Notes: generated from the sequence alone by a model not told the origin. Counted from the stretch's first letter, positions 7,142 through 16,182 are shown. The stretch: 64,000 nucleotides of DNA from Bacteroidales bacterium UBA6851 (GCA_002451795.1 DKDJ01000009.1:62001-126000); one strand, 5' to 3'. Made by a program: numbers and translations.

Positions 7142-9011
7142 GATTTATGACATAATAGTGGTTGGTGGCGGGCACGCAGGATGTGAAGCTGCCATGGCTG
7201 CCGCAAATCTCGGTTCTTCTGTTCTTTTGATTACTATGGACATGAACGCTTATGCGAAGATGTCTTGTAACCCTGCTGTAGGTGGTATAGCCAAGGGACA
7301 GATCGTTCGTGAGATTGATGCTCTTGGTGGTTATATGGGAATTGTCACAGACGCTTCTACTCTTCAGTTCCGTATGTTGAACCGCTCCAAGGGTCCTGCC
7401 ATGTGGAGTCCTCGTGCACAGTGTGATAAGAATCAGTTTTCTTTATTATGGCGTAAATTTCTTGAAACTAATTGTAAATTAGATATTTACGCTGATATTG
7501 CGACTTCTTTTCTTTTTGAGAATTCAAAAATTTGCGGCATCTGTACAAATACCGGAGCAATTTTTAAATCTCAAGCAGTTATCCTAACCGCTGGAACGTT
7601 CCTTTCTGGAAAACTTTTTATTGGACGTACTTCCATGGAAGGTGGTAGGATAGGGGAGAAGTCTTCTTATGGTTTGACTGAACAGTTAATGGAGATGGGG
7701 GTGCGTTCTGATAGGATGAAGACAGGAACACCTCCTCGAATTGATATCAGGTCTGTGGATTGTTCTAAACTTCCAGTTCAGACTGGTGATGATCATCCTG
7801 AGCGTTTTTCTTATCTTCCTATATTGTCATCTGTTCAGAGGGAAGGGAGTCAGATGCCTTGTTATATACTTCACACTAACATTAAGGTTCATGAAGTATT
7901 GAAGAGTGGGTTCGGGGATTCTCCTATGTTTACCGGATTGATTCACGGAAAAGGTCCTAGGTACTGTCCGAGTATAGAAGATAAGCTGAGAGTATTCCCT
8001 GACAATGACTCTCATCAGCTTTTTCTCGAGCCTGAGGGTCGTGATACTGTAGAATATTATCTTCAGGGCTTTTCTTCTTCTCTTCCTCTTCAGATACAAC
8101 TTGATGCATTGCATTCTATTTCCGGCCTTGAAAATGCGAAAATATTCAAGCCTGCTTATGCTGTTGAATATGATTATTTTGATCCGACACAGCTTAAGCC
8201 ATCCCTTGAATTGAAGGGTATTGAAAATTTATTCCTTGCTGGTCAGATTAATGGCACAACTGGATACGAAGAAGCTGCTGCTCAGGGTATTATGGCTGGA
8301 ATTAATGCTCACTTAAAGATTAATGAAAGAGATCCTTTCATTCTTGGGCGGGATGAATCTTATATTGGTGTCTTGATTGATGATCTTGTTACTAAGGGTG
8401 TAGATGAGCCTTACCGAATGTTTACTTCTCGTGCAGAGTATCGTATTCTTCTTCGTCAGGATAATGCTGATTTTCGTCTTACTGAATTATCTCATAAGAT
8501 AGGGTTGGCTGATGAAAGTCGTTATTCTTATATGATGAAAAAGAAAGATGAGGTTGAAAAACTTCAGTTTTTCTGTGAGAATAAGAACATTACTTTAGCT
8601 GAGGCAAATCCTTTTCTTGAGAAGAATCATTCTGCTTTGTTGACAGAAAGTAAGAAGATCTCTTATCTCGCTTCTCGCCCAGAAGTAAAACTGTCAGATT
8701 TATTAAAAATTGTTCCACGTGGAACAGAATTTTCTAAATCTGACAATTTTGAAGAAGTGTGCCAATGCGTTGAAATCAATATAAAGTATAAAGGGTATAT
8801 TGATAGGGAAGTAGTGAATGCAGAAAAACTTAGAAGGTTGGAAAGACTCGAAATACCTGATGGGTTTGACTTCGATAAAGTATCAGGACTGTCAATAGAG
8901 TGCCGTCAGAAGTTAAAAAAATATAGCCCACGCACTATTGCGCAGGCTTCAAGAATTTCAGGAGTGTCTCCTTCGGATATTTCTGTGCTTCTTGTCTATT
9001 TTGGTAGATAG
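7131..9011 (+). CDS. mnmG: tRNA uridine-5-carboxymethylaminomethyl modification enzyme MnmG
   Basis: 626 residues, standard for MnmG/GidA. The N-terminal FAD motif VVGGGHAGCEAAMAA is at about 11-25, followed by KMSCNPAVGGIAKGQ and the LNRSKGPAMWSPRAQ segment. GTPPRID and GQINGTTGYEEAAAQG are further family signatures. With MnmE it installs the cmnm5 group on U34 of several tRNAs. A perfect 16-base palindrome resembling parS lies inside the coding sequence (8711-8726, codons about 527-532). mnmG (gidA) is origin-proximal in many bacteria. Confidence 0.97.
   Translation: MLDKIYDIIVVGGGHAGCEAAMAAANLGSSVLLITMDMNAYAKMSCNPAVGGIAKGQIVREIDALGGYMGIVTDASTLQFRMLNRSKGPAMWSPRAQCDKNQFSLLWRKFLETNCKLDIYADIATSFLFENSKICGICTNTGAIFKSQAVILTAGTFLSGKLFIGRTSMEGGRIGEKSSYGLTEQLMEMGVRSDRMKTGTPPRIDIRSVDCSKLPVQTGDDHPERFSYLPILSSVQREGSQMPCYILHTNIKVHEVLKSGFGDSPMFTGLIHGKGPRYCPSIEDKLRVFPDNDSHQLFLEPEGRDTVEYYLQGFSSSLPLQIQLDALHSISGLENAKIFKPAYAVEYDYFDPTQLKPSLELKGIENLFLAGQINGTTGYEEAAAQGIMAGINAHLKINERDPFILGRDESYIGVLIDDLVTKGVDEPYRMFTSRAEYRILLRQDNADFRLTELSHKIGLADESRYSYMMKKKDEVEKLQFFCENKNITLAEANPFLEKNHSALLTESKKISYLASRPEVKLSDLLKIVPRGTEFSKSDNFEEVCQCVEINIKYKGYIDREVVNAEKLRRLERLEIPDGFDFDKVSGLSIECRQKLKKYSPRTIAQASRISGVSPSDISVLLVYFGR
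8711..8726. other. parS-like ParB-binding palindrome inside mnmG
   Basis: TGTTCCACGTGGAACA is a perfect 16-base palindrome. It has the conserved CACGTG core and GTT/AAC arms of the bacterial centromere site parS (consensus TGTTnCACGTGnAACA). I saw no second full copy; half-like sequences occur near 10538 (GTTCCACGT) and 10762 (CGTGGAACA). parS sites often lie in coding sequence near the origin. ParB binding is inferred. Confidence 0.75.
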
Positions 9012-9023
9012 CTTTAATTGTTA

Positions 9024-9617
9024 CTAAAGCAATTTTAGAGCATCTTTGATTATATCTTCTACGCTTGCTGTCGGCTTTGATTTAAGAATAATCTGAAGTG
9101 CTTTGCTTATATTAGGCTTGCTGAAGCCGAGACTTATGAGCGCAGCCATAGCTTCTTCTGAATTATTGCTTTTGCTGCCCCCAGTAAATAGTTCTGCTGA
9201 GTAGTCTTCGTCTTTACTGAACTTGTCTTTGAGTTCGAGTATAAGTCTTTGTGCGCTCTTTAGTCCTATTCCTTTTACTGATTTGAGTCTGTTCACATCT
9301 TCGCAGATGATCGTCTCTTTAAGCTCTGATGGCGATAGAGAAGAGAGAATCATTCTTGCTGAAGACGCTCCCATGCCTGATACGGATGTGATTTTTCTAA
9401 ATAGTGCTCTTTCTTCTTCAGAAGAAAAGCCATAGTCTGTCTGAGTGCCTTCTCTTTGGTTTACTTGACTCTGGATATAAATTATGGCTTCCTGTTTTCC
9501 GTTAAGTCTGTCGTATGTTTGGAGGGAAATCTCCATAATGTGCCCTACACCGGCATTTTCTATAATGACATAGGTCGGTGTGAGCTTTTTTATACTTCCA
9601 CTGATATAATCTATCAT
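9024..9617 (-). CDS. ruvA: Holliday junction DNA-binding protein RuvA
   Basis: 197 residues from the ATG at 9617. Domain I is the OB fold (MIDYISGSIKKLTPTYVIIE). Domain II has two helix-hairpin-helix motifs (KITSVSGMGASSARMIL and LKSVKGIGLKSAQRLIL). The C-terminal RuvB-contacting domain III begins near EEAMAALISLGFSK. RuvA tetramers hold the four-way junction for RuvB. A longer frame from 9653 is rejected because a TATTTTTG box at 9641-9648 lies between the two candidate starts. The gene is convergent with mnmG, only 12 bases apart. Confidence 0.95.
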   Translation of the reverse strand: MIDYISGSIKKLTPTYVIIENAGVGHIMEISLQTYDRLNGKQEAIIYIQSQVNQREGTQTDYGFSSEEERALFRKITSVSGMGASSARMILSSLSPSELKETIICEDVNRLKSVKGIGLKSAQRLILELKDKFSKDEDYSAELFTGGSKSNNSEEAMAALISLGFSKPNISKALQIILKSKPTASVEDIIKDALKLL

Positions 9618-9640
9618 TTTCTTTTGTGTTTTGTTCTGTG

Positions 9641-9648
9641 CAAAAATA
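9641..9648 (-). promoter_or_regulatory. -7 promoter box of ruvA
   Basis: On minus the sequence is TATTTTTG (TAnnTTTG), 23 bases before the ATG at 9617. It decides the start, because the upstream ATG at 9653 precedes this box. Confidence 0.6.
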
Positions 9649-9713
9649 ATCATATTTAGAGATATTCAATTAAATTGAGTCTGTTGATTATTCAATGGTT
9701 TCCAAATTCTTCG

Positions 9714-9721
9714 TATTTTTG
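9714..9721 (+). promoter_or_regulatory. -7 promoter box of the suf operon
   Basis: TATTTTTG (TAnnTTTG) ends 19 bases before the sufS ATG at 9741 and lies downstream of the first in-frame start at 9675, which is therefore unlikely to be used. Confidence 0.6.
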
Positions 9722-9740
9722 TAAGATTATTAGATTCATT

Positions 9741-10970
9741 ATGATGGATGTTCAGGATTTAAGGAAAGAGTTTCCGCAGCTATCTCAGACTGTTTATGGT
9801 AAACCGCTTGTTTATCTTGACAATGCTGCAACTTCGCTTCGCCCGTTTTCTGTGATTCGGGCATGGGAGCGTTCTGCTTCATCTACAACTGCCAATCTTC
9901 ACAGGGCGGTGCACCATATTGCTGCTTTAGCCACAGAAAAGTATGAAAAAGCCAGATCTTTTGTTGCATCTTATATCAATGCTTCAAGTGAAAGGGAAAT
10001 AGTATTCACTTCAGGTGCTACTGCTTCTTTGAATCTTGTGGCCTCAAGTTTCGGAAAGAGGTTTATATCAGAAGGCGACGAAATAATTATTGCAGAAAGT
10101 GAGCATCATTCTGATATTGTCCCATGGCAGTTTCTTTGCGAGAGCTGCGGAGCTGTGATAAAAGTTTGGAAAGTTGATGATAAAGGGCATCTTGATATAG
10201 ATTCTTTAAGAAGTCTTCTTACTCCACGCACAAAAATACTTTGTGTGGCGCATATTTCAAATGTGCTTGGCCTTGTAAACCCTATTAAAAAAATTGTAAA
10301 TATTTGTCATTCAAGTGGTTGTAGGGTTTTAATCGATGGGGCTCAAGGGATTGTTCACGAGAGGGTGGATGTAAAGGATATGGACTGTGATTTCTATCTG
10401 TTTTCTGGTCATAAGATATTCGCTGCTCCTGGTACTGGTGTCCTTTACGGGAAGTTGGATCTTCTTGAGCAGATGCCTCCTTATATGGGTGGCGGGGAGA
10501 TGATAGAAACGGTCAGGTGGTCTGGTTCAACATATGCTCCAGTTCCACGTAAATTCGAGGCTGGTACACAGAATATTTCTGGAACACCGACATTGAGAGA
10601 TGCGCTAGTTCTTGCCAGGGAAATATCTGAAAGTGAAGATATTGCTATTAATCAAAAGGCTATAGTAGAGTATATGACACAGGCTTTGTCTGGTGATGAT
10701 AGAATACGTCTATATGGGGTTAGTGGTAATGGATTTGATAAGATTCCACTATTTTCGTTCTCCGTGGAACATTGCCACCATGAGGATATGGCTTTAATCT
10801 TGGATAAGATGGGGATTGCTGTGCGTTCTGGGCAGATGTGTGCTGAACCTTTGATGGATAGGTTTGGTGTGACTGGAATGCTCAGGGCTTCTTTTGCCCC
10901 TTATAATACACTTCAGGAGGCTGAGTATTTTATTAAATGCCTATATAAGGCTATAGATATGTTGTCGTAA
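9741..10970 (+). CDS. sufS: Cysteine desulfurase SufS
   Basis: 409 residues from ATG 9741 (a second ATG follows at 9744). This group II class V aminotransferase has NLHRAVHHIAALATEKYE near the N-terminus. The PLP lysine is in LFSGHKIFAAPGTGVLYG, and the active cysteine is in RSGQMCAEPLMDRFG. It takes sulfur from cysteine and passes it as persulfide to SufE, which is encoded next and overlaps by one base. The upstream 22 codons of the longer frame are left out because the promoter box lies inside them. sufBCD are not in the window, so the suf genes are split in this genome. Confidence 0.95.
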   Translation: MMDVQDLRKEFPQLSQTVYGKPLVYLDNAATSLRPFSVIRAWERSASSTTANLHRAVHHIAALATEKYEKARSFVASYINASSEREIVFTSGATASLNLVASSFGKRFISEGDEIIIAESEHHSDIVPWQFLCESCGAVIKVWKVDDKGHLDIDSLRSLLTPRTKILCVAHISNVLGLVNPIKKIVNICHSSGCRVLIDGAQGIVHERVDVKDMDCDFYLFSGHKIFAAPGTGVLYGKLDLLEQMPPYMGGGEMIETVRWSGSTYAPVPRKFEAGTQNISGTPTLRDALVLAREISESEDIAINQKAIVEYMTQALSGDDRIRLYGVSGNGFDKIPLFSFSVEHCHHEDMALILDKMGIAVRSGQMCAEPLMDRFGVTGMLRASFAPYNTLQEAEYFIKCLYKAIDMLS

Positions 10971-11389
10971 TGGAAAAATCTTTAAAAGAAATACAAGATG
11001 AAATCGTGGATGATTTCTGTATGTATGATGATTGGCTAGATAAGTATTCTGCATTGATTGATATGGGAAATGAGTTGGAGCCTTTTCCTGAAGAGTTAAG
11101 GACAGAAGATAGACTTATCAAAGGATGTCAGTCTAGAGTATGGCTGGATACCGAAATACAAGGAGATCGAATGCTGCTTAAGGCTGATAGTGATGCTCTT
11201 ATCACTAAGGGGATAATAGCTTTGCTGGTTAAGGTATATTCTGGCAGGAAAATAGAAGAGATTGCAGGAGATGACTTTAGTTTCGTGGAGCGTCTCGGTC
11301 TAAAGGAAAATCTTTCGCCCACTCGGGCTAACGGTCTTGTGTCTATGATAGATACAATAAAGAGAAAAGCGTGTGAAAATGGAAAATAA
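10970..11389 (+). CDS. sufE: Sulfur acceptor protein SufE
   Basis: 139 residues. The acceptor cysteine lies in LIKGCQSRVWLDTE (about residue 51), the SufE/CsdE signature. The fold continues with SDALITKGIIALLVKVYSG and LSPTRANGLVSMIDTIK. SufE takes persulfide from SufS and raises its activity. Its ATG shares one base with the sufS stop codon (TAATG), so the pair is translationally coupled. The 3-prime end overlaps the DUF59 gene by 11 bases. Confidence 0.95.
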   Translation: MEKSLKEIQDEIVDDFCMYDDWLDKYSALIDMGNELEPFPEELRTEDRLIKGCQSRVWLDTEIQGDRMLLKADSDALITKGIIALLVKVYSGRKIEEIAGDDFSFVERLGLKENLSPTRANGLVSMIDTIKRKACENGK

Positions 11390-11732
11390 TGAAGTGCTAA
11401 CGCCTCAAGATGTGAAGGATCTTGCTCCCTTGTACGAGGCTGTTGTACTTGCCCTAAAGCAGGTATATGATCCAGAAATACCGGTAAATATATATGACCT
11501 TGGTCTTGTATATGAGCTCAATATAAACAAGAAAAGGGAAGTGTATATAAAGATGACGTTTACGGCGCCAAACTGTCCTATGGCTGATGAGGTAATCTCA
11601 GATGTCAAGCGTGGAGTGGAGCAGACGCCTGGGGTGACTAAATGCACGATAGATCTTGTATTTGAGCCAGCGTGGGATCAGAGTCTTCTTTCGGATGAAG
11701 CGCGTGTCGCACTCGGTATGGATCCCGAATAG
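11379..11732 (+). CDS. DUF59 / MIP18-type iron-sulfur assembly protein (SufT-like)
   Basis: 117 residues from ATG 11379; a GTG six bases upstream would add two residues. The DUF59 signature is clear: VYDPEIPVNIYDLGLVYEL, then KMTFTAPNCPMADEVISDVK with the conserved cysteine, and VFEPAWDQSLLSDEAR. Proteins of this family (SufT, MIP18, PaaD) help load iron-sulfur clusters on targets. The position directly after sufSE supports that role. It overlaps sufE by 11 bases. Confidence 0.9.
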   Translation: MENNEVLTPQDVKDLAPLYEAVVLALKQVYDPEIPVNIYDLGLVYELNINKKREVYIKMTFTAPNCPMADEVISDVKRGVEQTPGVTKCTIDLVFEPAWDQSLLSDEARVALGMDPE

Positions 11733-11738
11733 AGGACT

Positions 11739-12188
11739 ATGAGACTATATCTTTCCATTGGAACCAATGTTGGTGACAGGCGATCAAATATTAGCAGAGC
11801 ACTCGAAAAGTTGGAACTGGCTTTCGGTAATAAATGGAAATCTCTGTCGGATATATTGGAAACAAAGTCCTGGGGATTCGAAGGAGCAGATTTTCTGAAC
11901 TGCGTGGTGTGTTTTGAGTCTGAGTTCCCTCCTGAAGAAGTACTGGAGATATGTAAGCGGATAGAGAAGCAGATGGGGAGGGATGAACAGGTGGAGTATG
12001 GAGTAGATGGGAAGCGTATTTATCACGACAGAGTCATAGACATAGATATAATCTTGTATGGAAATCTCTGTATTAATACTCCTACACTTAGGATTCCGCA
12101 CCCTATGATGAGGGAAAGAGAATTCGTTATGAAGCCATTAATGCAGATATTGGATGAAAATGACTACATTTGTAAGATTGAAAACTAA
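11739..12188 (+). CDS. folK: 2-amino-4-hydroxy-6-hydroxymethyldihydropteridine diphosphokinase
   Basis: 149 residues. LYLSIGTNVGDRRSNISRA at the N-terminus, YHDRVIDIDIILYG near 110-123 and RIPHPMMREREFVMKPL near 127-143 are the HPPK signatures. The two aspartates of DIDIILYG bind magnesium. The enzyme moves pyrophosphate from ATP to the pterin alcohol before dihydropteroate synthase in folate synthesis. It lies six bases after the DUF59 gene. folE, the first step of pterin synthesis, is elsewhere in the window (47184-47765). Confidence 0.94.
   Translation: MRLYLSIGTNVGDRRSNISRALEKLELAFGNKWKSLSDILETKSWGFEGADFLNCVVCFESEFPPEEVLEICKRIEKQMGRDEQVEYGVDGKRIYHDRVIDIDIILYGNLCINTPTLRIPHPMMREREFVMKPLMQILDENDYICKIEN
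12165..12172 (+). promoter_or_regulatory. -7 promoter box of glyS inside the end of folK
   Basis: TACATTTG (TAnnTTTG) ends 21 bases before the glyS ATG and lies in the last codons of folK, giving glyS a likely promoter of its own. Confidence 0.55.
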
Positions 12189-12193
12189 ATAAT

Positions 12194-13732
12194 ATGACAC
12201 AGGAAGAATTGTTCAAGGTGCTTGTCGCCCACTGTAAGGAATATGGATTCATTTTCCCTTCTAGTGAAATCTATGATGGATTGGCAGCTGTATATGACTA
12301 TGGCCAGCTTGGTGTGGAACTGAAAAACAACATCAAACAGTATTGGTGGAATGCAATGACCCGACTCAATGAAAATATTGTCGGTATTGATGCTTGTATT
12401 TTTATGCATCCCAAGACTTGGGTAGCATCCGGACATGTCGCTGCCTTTAACGATCCTCTTATTGATAACAAGGATTCCAAAAAGAGATATCGTGCTGACG
12501 TTCTCATAGAGGATTATCTTAGCAAGATTGAGGATAAGATCAATAAGGAGGTTGAGAAAGGACGTCGCAAGTTTGGCGAGTCTTTCGATGAGGCTAAGTT
12601 CCGCGAAACCAATCCTAATGTGCTTCGTGAGAAAGCTCACTATGAGGAAGTTCATAACAGATATGTAGCTGCTGAGCAGGCCAATGACTTGGCAGAGTAC
12701 AAGCAGATTATTCTTGACTGCAATATCGTATGTCCTATCAGCGGTACCAAGAACTGGACAGATGTTCGTCAGTTCAACCTTATGTTCAGCACTCAGTTTG
12801 GTTCAGTGGGGGATGATTCCAATACAATTTATCTACGTCCGGAAACTGCACAGGGAATTTTCGTGGATTATATAAATGTCCAAAAGACAGGAAGAATGAA
12901 GATTCCTTTCGGTATTGCACAGATAGGTAAGGCTTTCCGAAATGAGGTTGTGGCCCGTCAGTTTATCTTCCGCATGAGGGAGTTCGAGCAGATGGAAATG
13001 GAGTTCTTCGTACGTCCTGGGACAGAGATGGAGTGGTTCAAGAAGTGGAAAGAGAACCGTATGAAGTGGCACGTTAATCTCGGTATGGGTCCTGAGAACT
13101 ATCGTTTCCATGACCATGAGAAGCTGGCTCACTATGCAAATGCTGCGACAGATATTGAGTTTAATTTCCCATTTGGTTTCAAGGAACTTGAAGGTATCCA
13201 TAGCCGCACTGATTTTGACCTTGGCAACCATCAGAAACTTTCCGGAAAAAAACTCCAGTATTTCGATCCTGAGACAGGAGAAAGTTATGTTCCATACTGC
13301 GTAGAGACTTCCATAGGTGTGGACCGTATGTTCCTTGCAGTGCTGAGCCACTCATATAAAGTGGAGACTCTTGAGAATGGAGAGACTCGCACCGTGCTTA
13401 GCCTTCCGGCTCCATTGGCCCCTGTAAAAGCTGCTGTTCTCCCACTTATTAAGAAAGACGGTCTTCCAGAGTTTGCGCAGAAGATAATGGACCTTCTTAA
13501 ATATGATTATAACTGCCAGTACGATGAGAAAGACAGCATCGGAAAGCGTTATCGTCGCCAAGATGCAATCGGTACACCATTCTGCATTACCGTTGACCAT
13601 GAGTCTCTTAACGACAACTGTGTGACTGTACGTGATCGTGATACGATGCAGCAGCAGAGAGTACCTGTCTCAGAACTCAAGGCTATGCTTGACAGTAAGG
13701 TAAATCTCAATAATCTTTTGAGAAATCTTTAA
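12194..13732 (+). CDS. glyS: Glycyl-tRNA synthetase, dimeric (eukaryote-type) class II
   Basis: 512 residues. This is the single-chain alpha2 type (GlyQS), not the alpha-beta tetramer. Visible are the N-terminal GFIFPSSEIYDGLAAVYDYG, motif 2 with FRNEVVARQFIFRMREFEQMEME cut by the usual loop, and the anticodon-binding domain after APLAPVKAAVLPL. The glycine pocket segment YCVETSIGVDRMFLAVL is present. It charges tRNA-Gly. A promoter box lies inside folK just upstream. The next gene starts three bases after the stop. Confidence 0.96.
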   Translation: MTQEELFKVLVAHCKEYGFIFPSSEIYDGLAAVYDYGQLGVELKNNIKQYWWNAMTRLNENIVGIDACIFMHPKTWVASGHVAAFNDPLIDNKDSKKRYRADVLIEDYLSKIEDKINKEVEKGRRKFGESFDEAKFRETNPNVLREKAHYEEVHNRYVAAEQANDLAEYKQIILDCNIVCPISGTKNWTDVRQFNLMFSTQFGSVGDDSNTIYLRPETAQGIFVDYINVQKTGRMKIPFGIAQIGKAFRNEVVARQFIFRMREFEQMEMEFFVRPGTEMEWFKKWKENRMKWHVNLGMGPENYRFHDHEKLAHYANAATDIEFNFPFGFKELEGIHSRTDFDLGNHQKLSGKKLQYFDPETGESYVPYCVETSIGVDRMFLAVLSHSYKVETLENGETRTVLSLPAPLAPVKAAVLPLIKKDGLPEFAQKIMDLLKYDYNCQYDEKDSIGKRYRRQDAIGTPFCITVDHESLNDNCVTVRDRDTMQQQRVPVSELKAMLDSKVNLNNLLRNL

Positions 13733-13735
13733 CCT

Positions 13736-14716
13736 TTGGATAAGATAAATAAACCCACATTCGCCTCTTTGGGACGTGTGGAAGCAATTAGGCTTCTTTT
13801 CGAAGGGAGTGGATTCACTCCTTTCGGGGAGCCTCTTTTGTTTAAGGAAAAAGACTCTTATGCCAGCGTGACAGCATGTCGTGTGATGCTTGAAGGGACT
13901 GATTTTAATCTGGAGTATTTTCCATTGAAGCATCTCGGATACAAGAGCGTGGTGGCTGTTACAGGTGAATTATATGCTGTGCTTGCACATCCAAAGACTC
14001 TTTCCATTACTCTTGGGGTGTCGGCCAAGCTTGATTTTGAGCAGATTCGTGACCTATGGGCTGGAGTATTGGTCGCAGCAAAGGAGCATGGCTATTCGGG
14101 CTTATCACTTGATCTTGTGCCGTCCCGCAACGGCCTTGCCATCAGTCTGTCTGCTTCAGGAAGCAGTGATGCTTCTATGGAGAGTGGTCGTACGAAGCCT
14201 AAGAGCAAGGATTTGATATGTGTTAGTGGTCGTCTTGGAGCTGCTTATCTCGGGCAACAAGTGCTTGAAAAGAGATCAGAAGATCTTGAGAAATACAAGA
14301 TGATGCTTGGTGCGTATCTTAAGCCTGAGCTTGATCCTGAGGTGATTTCCGATGTAGAGCGTTCTGGAATTATTCCTTCGTATGGTTATCTTGTCAGTAG
14401 AGGCCTTGCTGATGCTGCTTTGAGGCTGCACAGGGACTCTGGCATGGGTGTGAAACTATATGCTGACAAAATCCCGTTTGAGGGTAATAGTTTCGCTCTT
14501 GGAAAAGAACTTGACATTGATCCTCTTTCCGCCGCGATGAATGGAGGAGACGATTTTTGTCTGATGTTTGTAGTTCCTCTGTCAAAGTATGAGGAATTTA
14601 GAAAATTTTTCAATACCTTTGAAGCCGTAGGGCATCTTGCCCTTCCTGAAGTCGGAGCAGTGCTTGTTACTCCTGATGGACTCGAGCACCGAGTATCGGC
14701 TCAAGGTTGGATGTAA
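13736..14716 (+). CDS. Degenerate ThiL-like (AIR-synthase/thiamine-phosphate kinase superfamily) protein
   Basis: 326 residues. The likely start is the TTG at 13736; the first internal methionine is residue 52, after the conserved region has begun. LEGTDFNLEYFPLKHLGYKSVV and the late MNGGDDFCLMF match ThiL, the kinase that makes thiamine pyrophosphate. However, the N-terminal GDDA metal-binding motif of ThiL is replaced by KEKDS and the DLYAMG-type segment reads ELYAVLA. The canonical ATP/Mg site is therefore incomplete, and it may be a relative with another function. It follows glyS by three bases and is probably cotranscribed. Confidence 0.65.
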   Translation: MDKINKPTFASLGRVEAIRLLFEGSGFTPFGEPLLFKEKDSYASVTACRVMLEGTDFNLEYFPLKHLGYKSVVAVTGELYAVLAHPKTLSITLGVSAKLDFEQIRDLWAGVLVAAKEHGYSGLSLDLVPSRNGLAISLSASGSSDASMESGRTKPKSKDLICVSGRLGAAYLGQQVLEKRSEDLEKYKMMLGAYLKPELDPEVISDVERSGIIPSYGYLVSRGLADAALRLHRDSGMGVKLYADKIPFEGNSFALGKELDIDPLSAAMNGGDDFCLMFVVPLSKYEEFRKFFNTFEAVGHLALPEVGAVLVTPDGLEHRVSAQGWM

Positions 14717-14738
14717 TGTATTATTTTATATTGTTATT

Positions 14739-16145
14739 ATGAGGGTTAAGTCTTTTTTAAGCGCACTTGCGCTGATGGTGCCAATATGTATGGCGACCAT
14801 CCTCACTTCTTGCGAAAAGAAAGAAGCAATTGTGGCTGTTACCGACATTAAGGTGACTCCAGCATCTGTGGAATTAAAGCCTGGTCAAACACAGACTTTG
14901 ACAGTATCCGTACTTCCTGAAAACGCTACAGACAAGACATATACATGGTCTTCAAGTGATGAGTCTGTTGCCACTGTGGCAGATGATGTTGTTACTGCAG
15001 TAGCTGACGGAAGTGCCGTAATTACGGCTGTTACTACTGATGGCAGCCATAAGGCTAGTGTAATAGTGGAGGTTAATACTCCTTATGACGGTGTTGTGGC
15101 TACCTCCGCAGGAGCTGTTTATATGGGTGACCAATATGGAGTCGGTTACGATGAGGTTTATCTTTATCTGCTCTCTGAGAGCGTAAAGTATTCTAATCTC
15201 TCTTTGAGTGGAAAAGGTTCTGCTCTCTGGCTTGATCTTAATCTTCCTAAGACAGGAAAAGCATCTCTTCCTGCCCATCATTATACGGCTTTGCTAAGTG
15301 AAGATCAAGATATGTCGTATACTATTCAGCCAGGCACGGATATGGGGGCTTACGGTGTTATAGGCTCTCTTGTCTATGAGAATAATGGCTCTGTAGAGTA
15401 TGTTATGGTAGAAGACGGTACTGTAGATATCACAGTTGAGGGAACTACTTATACAGTAGATGCTGTAGTTAAATCTGCTGGCAAAGAGTATAAGTTCCGT
15501 TATACTGGAGCCATTAATGTAGAGACATATACTTCAGGCGGCGGAGATGACAAAGAATGGAAAAATGTGGAACTCGGAAAGTTGACTCAGGCAATGTTCG
15601 CATATTGTGGTGACTCATACAGAACGGATGGTGTATCAGACAACTGGGTATTGTATCTATGTGATGATGGTGTTACTATTGGCGAAACTGGATTCAGTGG
15701 CGTCGGCGATATCATGATGATTGAACTTGACTGTGCTGTAGGCGTGAAGGACCATATCGATCCGGGTACTTATTCTGTCATCTCTCCATTGGAACTTACT
15801 TCTGTTGAGGATTTGAAGCCGTTTACAACTGTTCCTGGTTTGCAGAATGAAGCTGGGTATATTTATGGTACATGGTATATCTCCTCTAAATACTCTGAGA
15901 ATAATCAGTTTGCTGGATATTATGGGGCATCAGAAGGCTCTGTGACCGTAGATAAAACAGATGATGACGTATATTCCATCTCTTTCGAAATTAAAGACAC
16001 AGACTACTATGGAATTGTTTCCGGGTCTTTCGAAGGAAAAGCTACTATCATGGATCAGAGTTCGTCTTACTCAAGTGTTAGAGCTGCCGCTACATCTTCG
16101 AATTCTGCTTTGAAGAGCGCAAGGCGAGTTGCTTTCCGTAAGTAA
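14739..16145 (+). CDS. Ig-like (BIG2) lipoprotein of unknown function
   Basis: 468 residues from ATG 14739; an upstream in-frame ATG at 14637 lies inside the ThiL-like gene and is not needed. The N-terminus is a lipoprotein signal with lipobox LTSC (cysteine near residue 25). A bacterial Ig-like group 2 domain follows (about 33-115: VTPASVELKPGQTQTLTVSV, WSSSDESVATV, GSAVITAVT). The rest, about 120-450, is beta-rich with no family I recognise; it has two similar halves that each speak of metal- or ligand-free beta sandwiches. The last 20 residues are serine- and arginine-rich. A strong terminator follows. Likely surface or periplasmic. Confidence 0.75.
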   Translation: MRVKSFLSALALMVPICMATILTSCEKKEAIVAVTDIKVTPASVELKPGQTQTLTVSVLPENATDKTYTWSSSDESVATVADDVVTAVADGSAVITAVTTDGSHKASVIVEVNTPYDGVVATSAGAVYMGDQYGVGYDEVYLYLLSESVKYSNLSLSGKGSALWLDLNLPKTGKASLPAHHYTALLSEDQDMSYTIQPGTDMGAYGVIGSLVYENNGSVEYVMVEDGTVDITVEGTTYTVDAVVKSAGKEYKFRYTGAINVETYTSGGGDDKEWKNVELGKLTQAMFAYCGDSYRTDGVSDNWVLYLCDDGVTIGETGFSGVGDIMMIELDCAVGVKDHIDPGTYSVISPLELTSVEDLKPFTTVPGLQNEAGYIYGTWYISSKYSENNQFAGYYGASEGSVTVDKTDDDVYSISFEIKDTDYYGIVSGSFEGKATIMDQSSSYSSVRAAATSSNSALKSARRVAFRK

Positions 16146-16182
16146 TTCTTTATACCCGCATAGAAGGGTATGATGTGAAATG

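Noticed and set aside
9618..9653. Twelve-codon N-terminal extension of RuvA from an ATG at 9653
   Set aside because: The promoter box at 9641-9648 lies inside it, and the RuvA domain starts exactly at the ATG at 9617.
9675..9740. N-terminal extension of SufS
   Set aside because: It contains the promoter box at 9714-9721 and no family homology; the SufS fold begins just after ATG 9741.
13736..14716. Calling the gene purM (AIR synthetase)
   Set aside because: The FNLEYFPLKHLGYK and NGGDD segments fit ThiL, not PurM.
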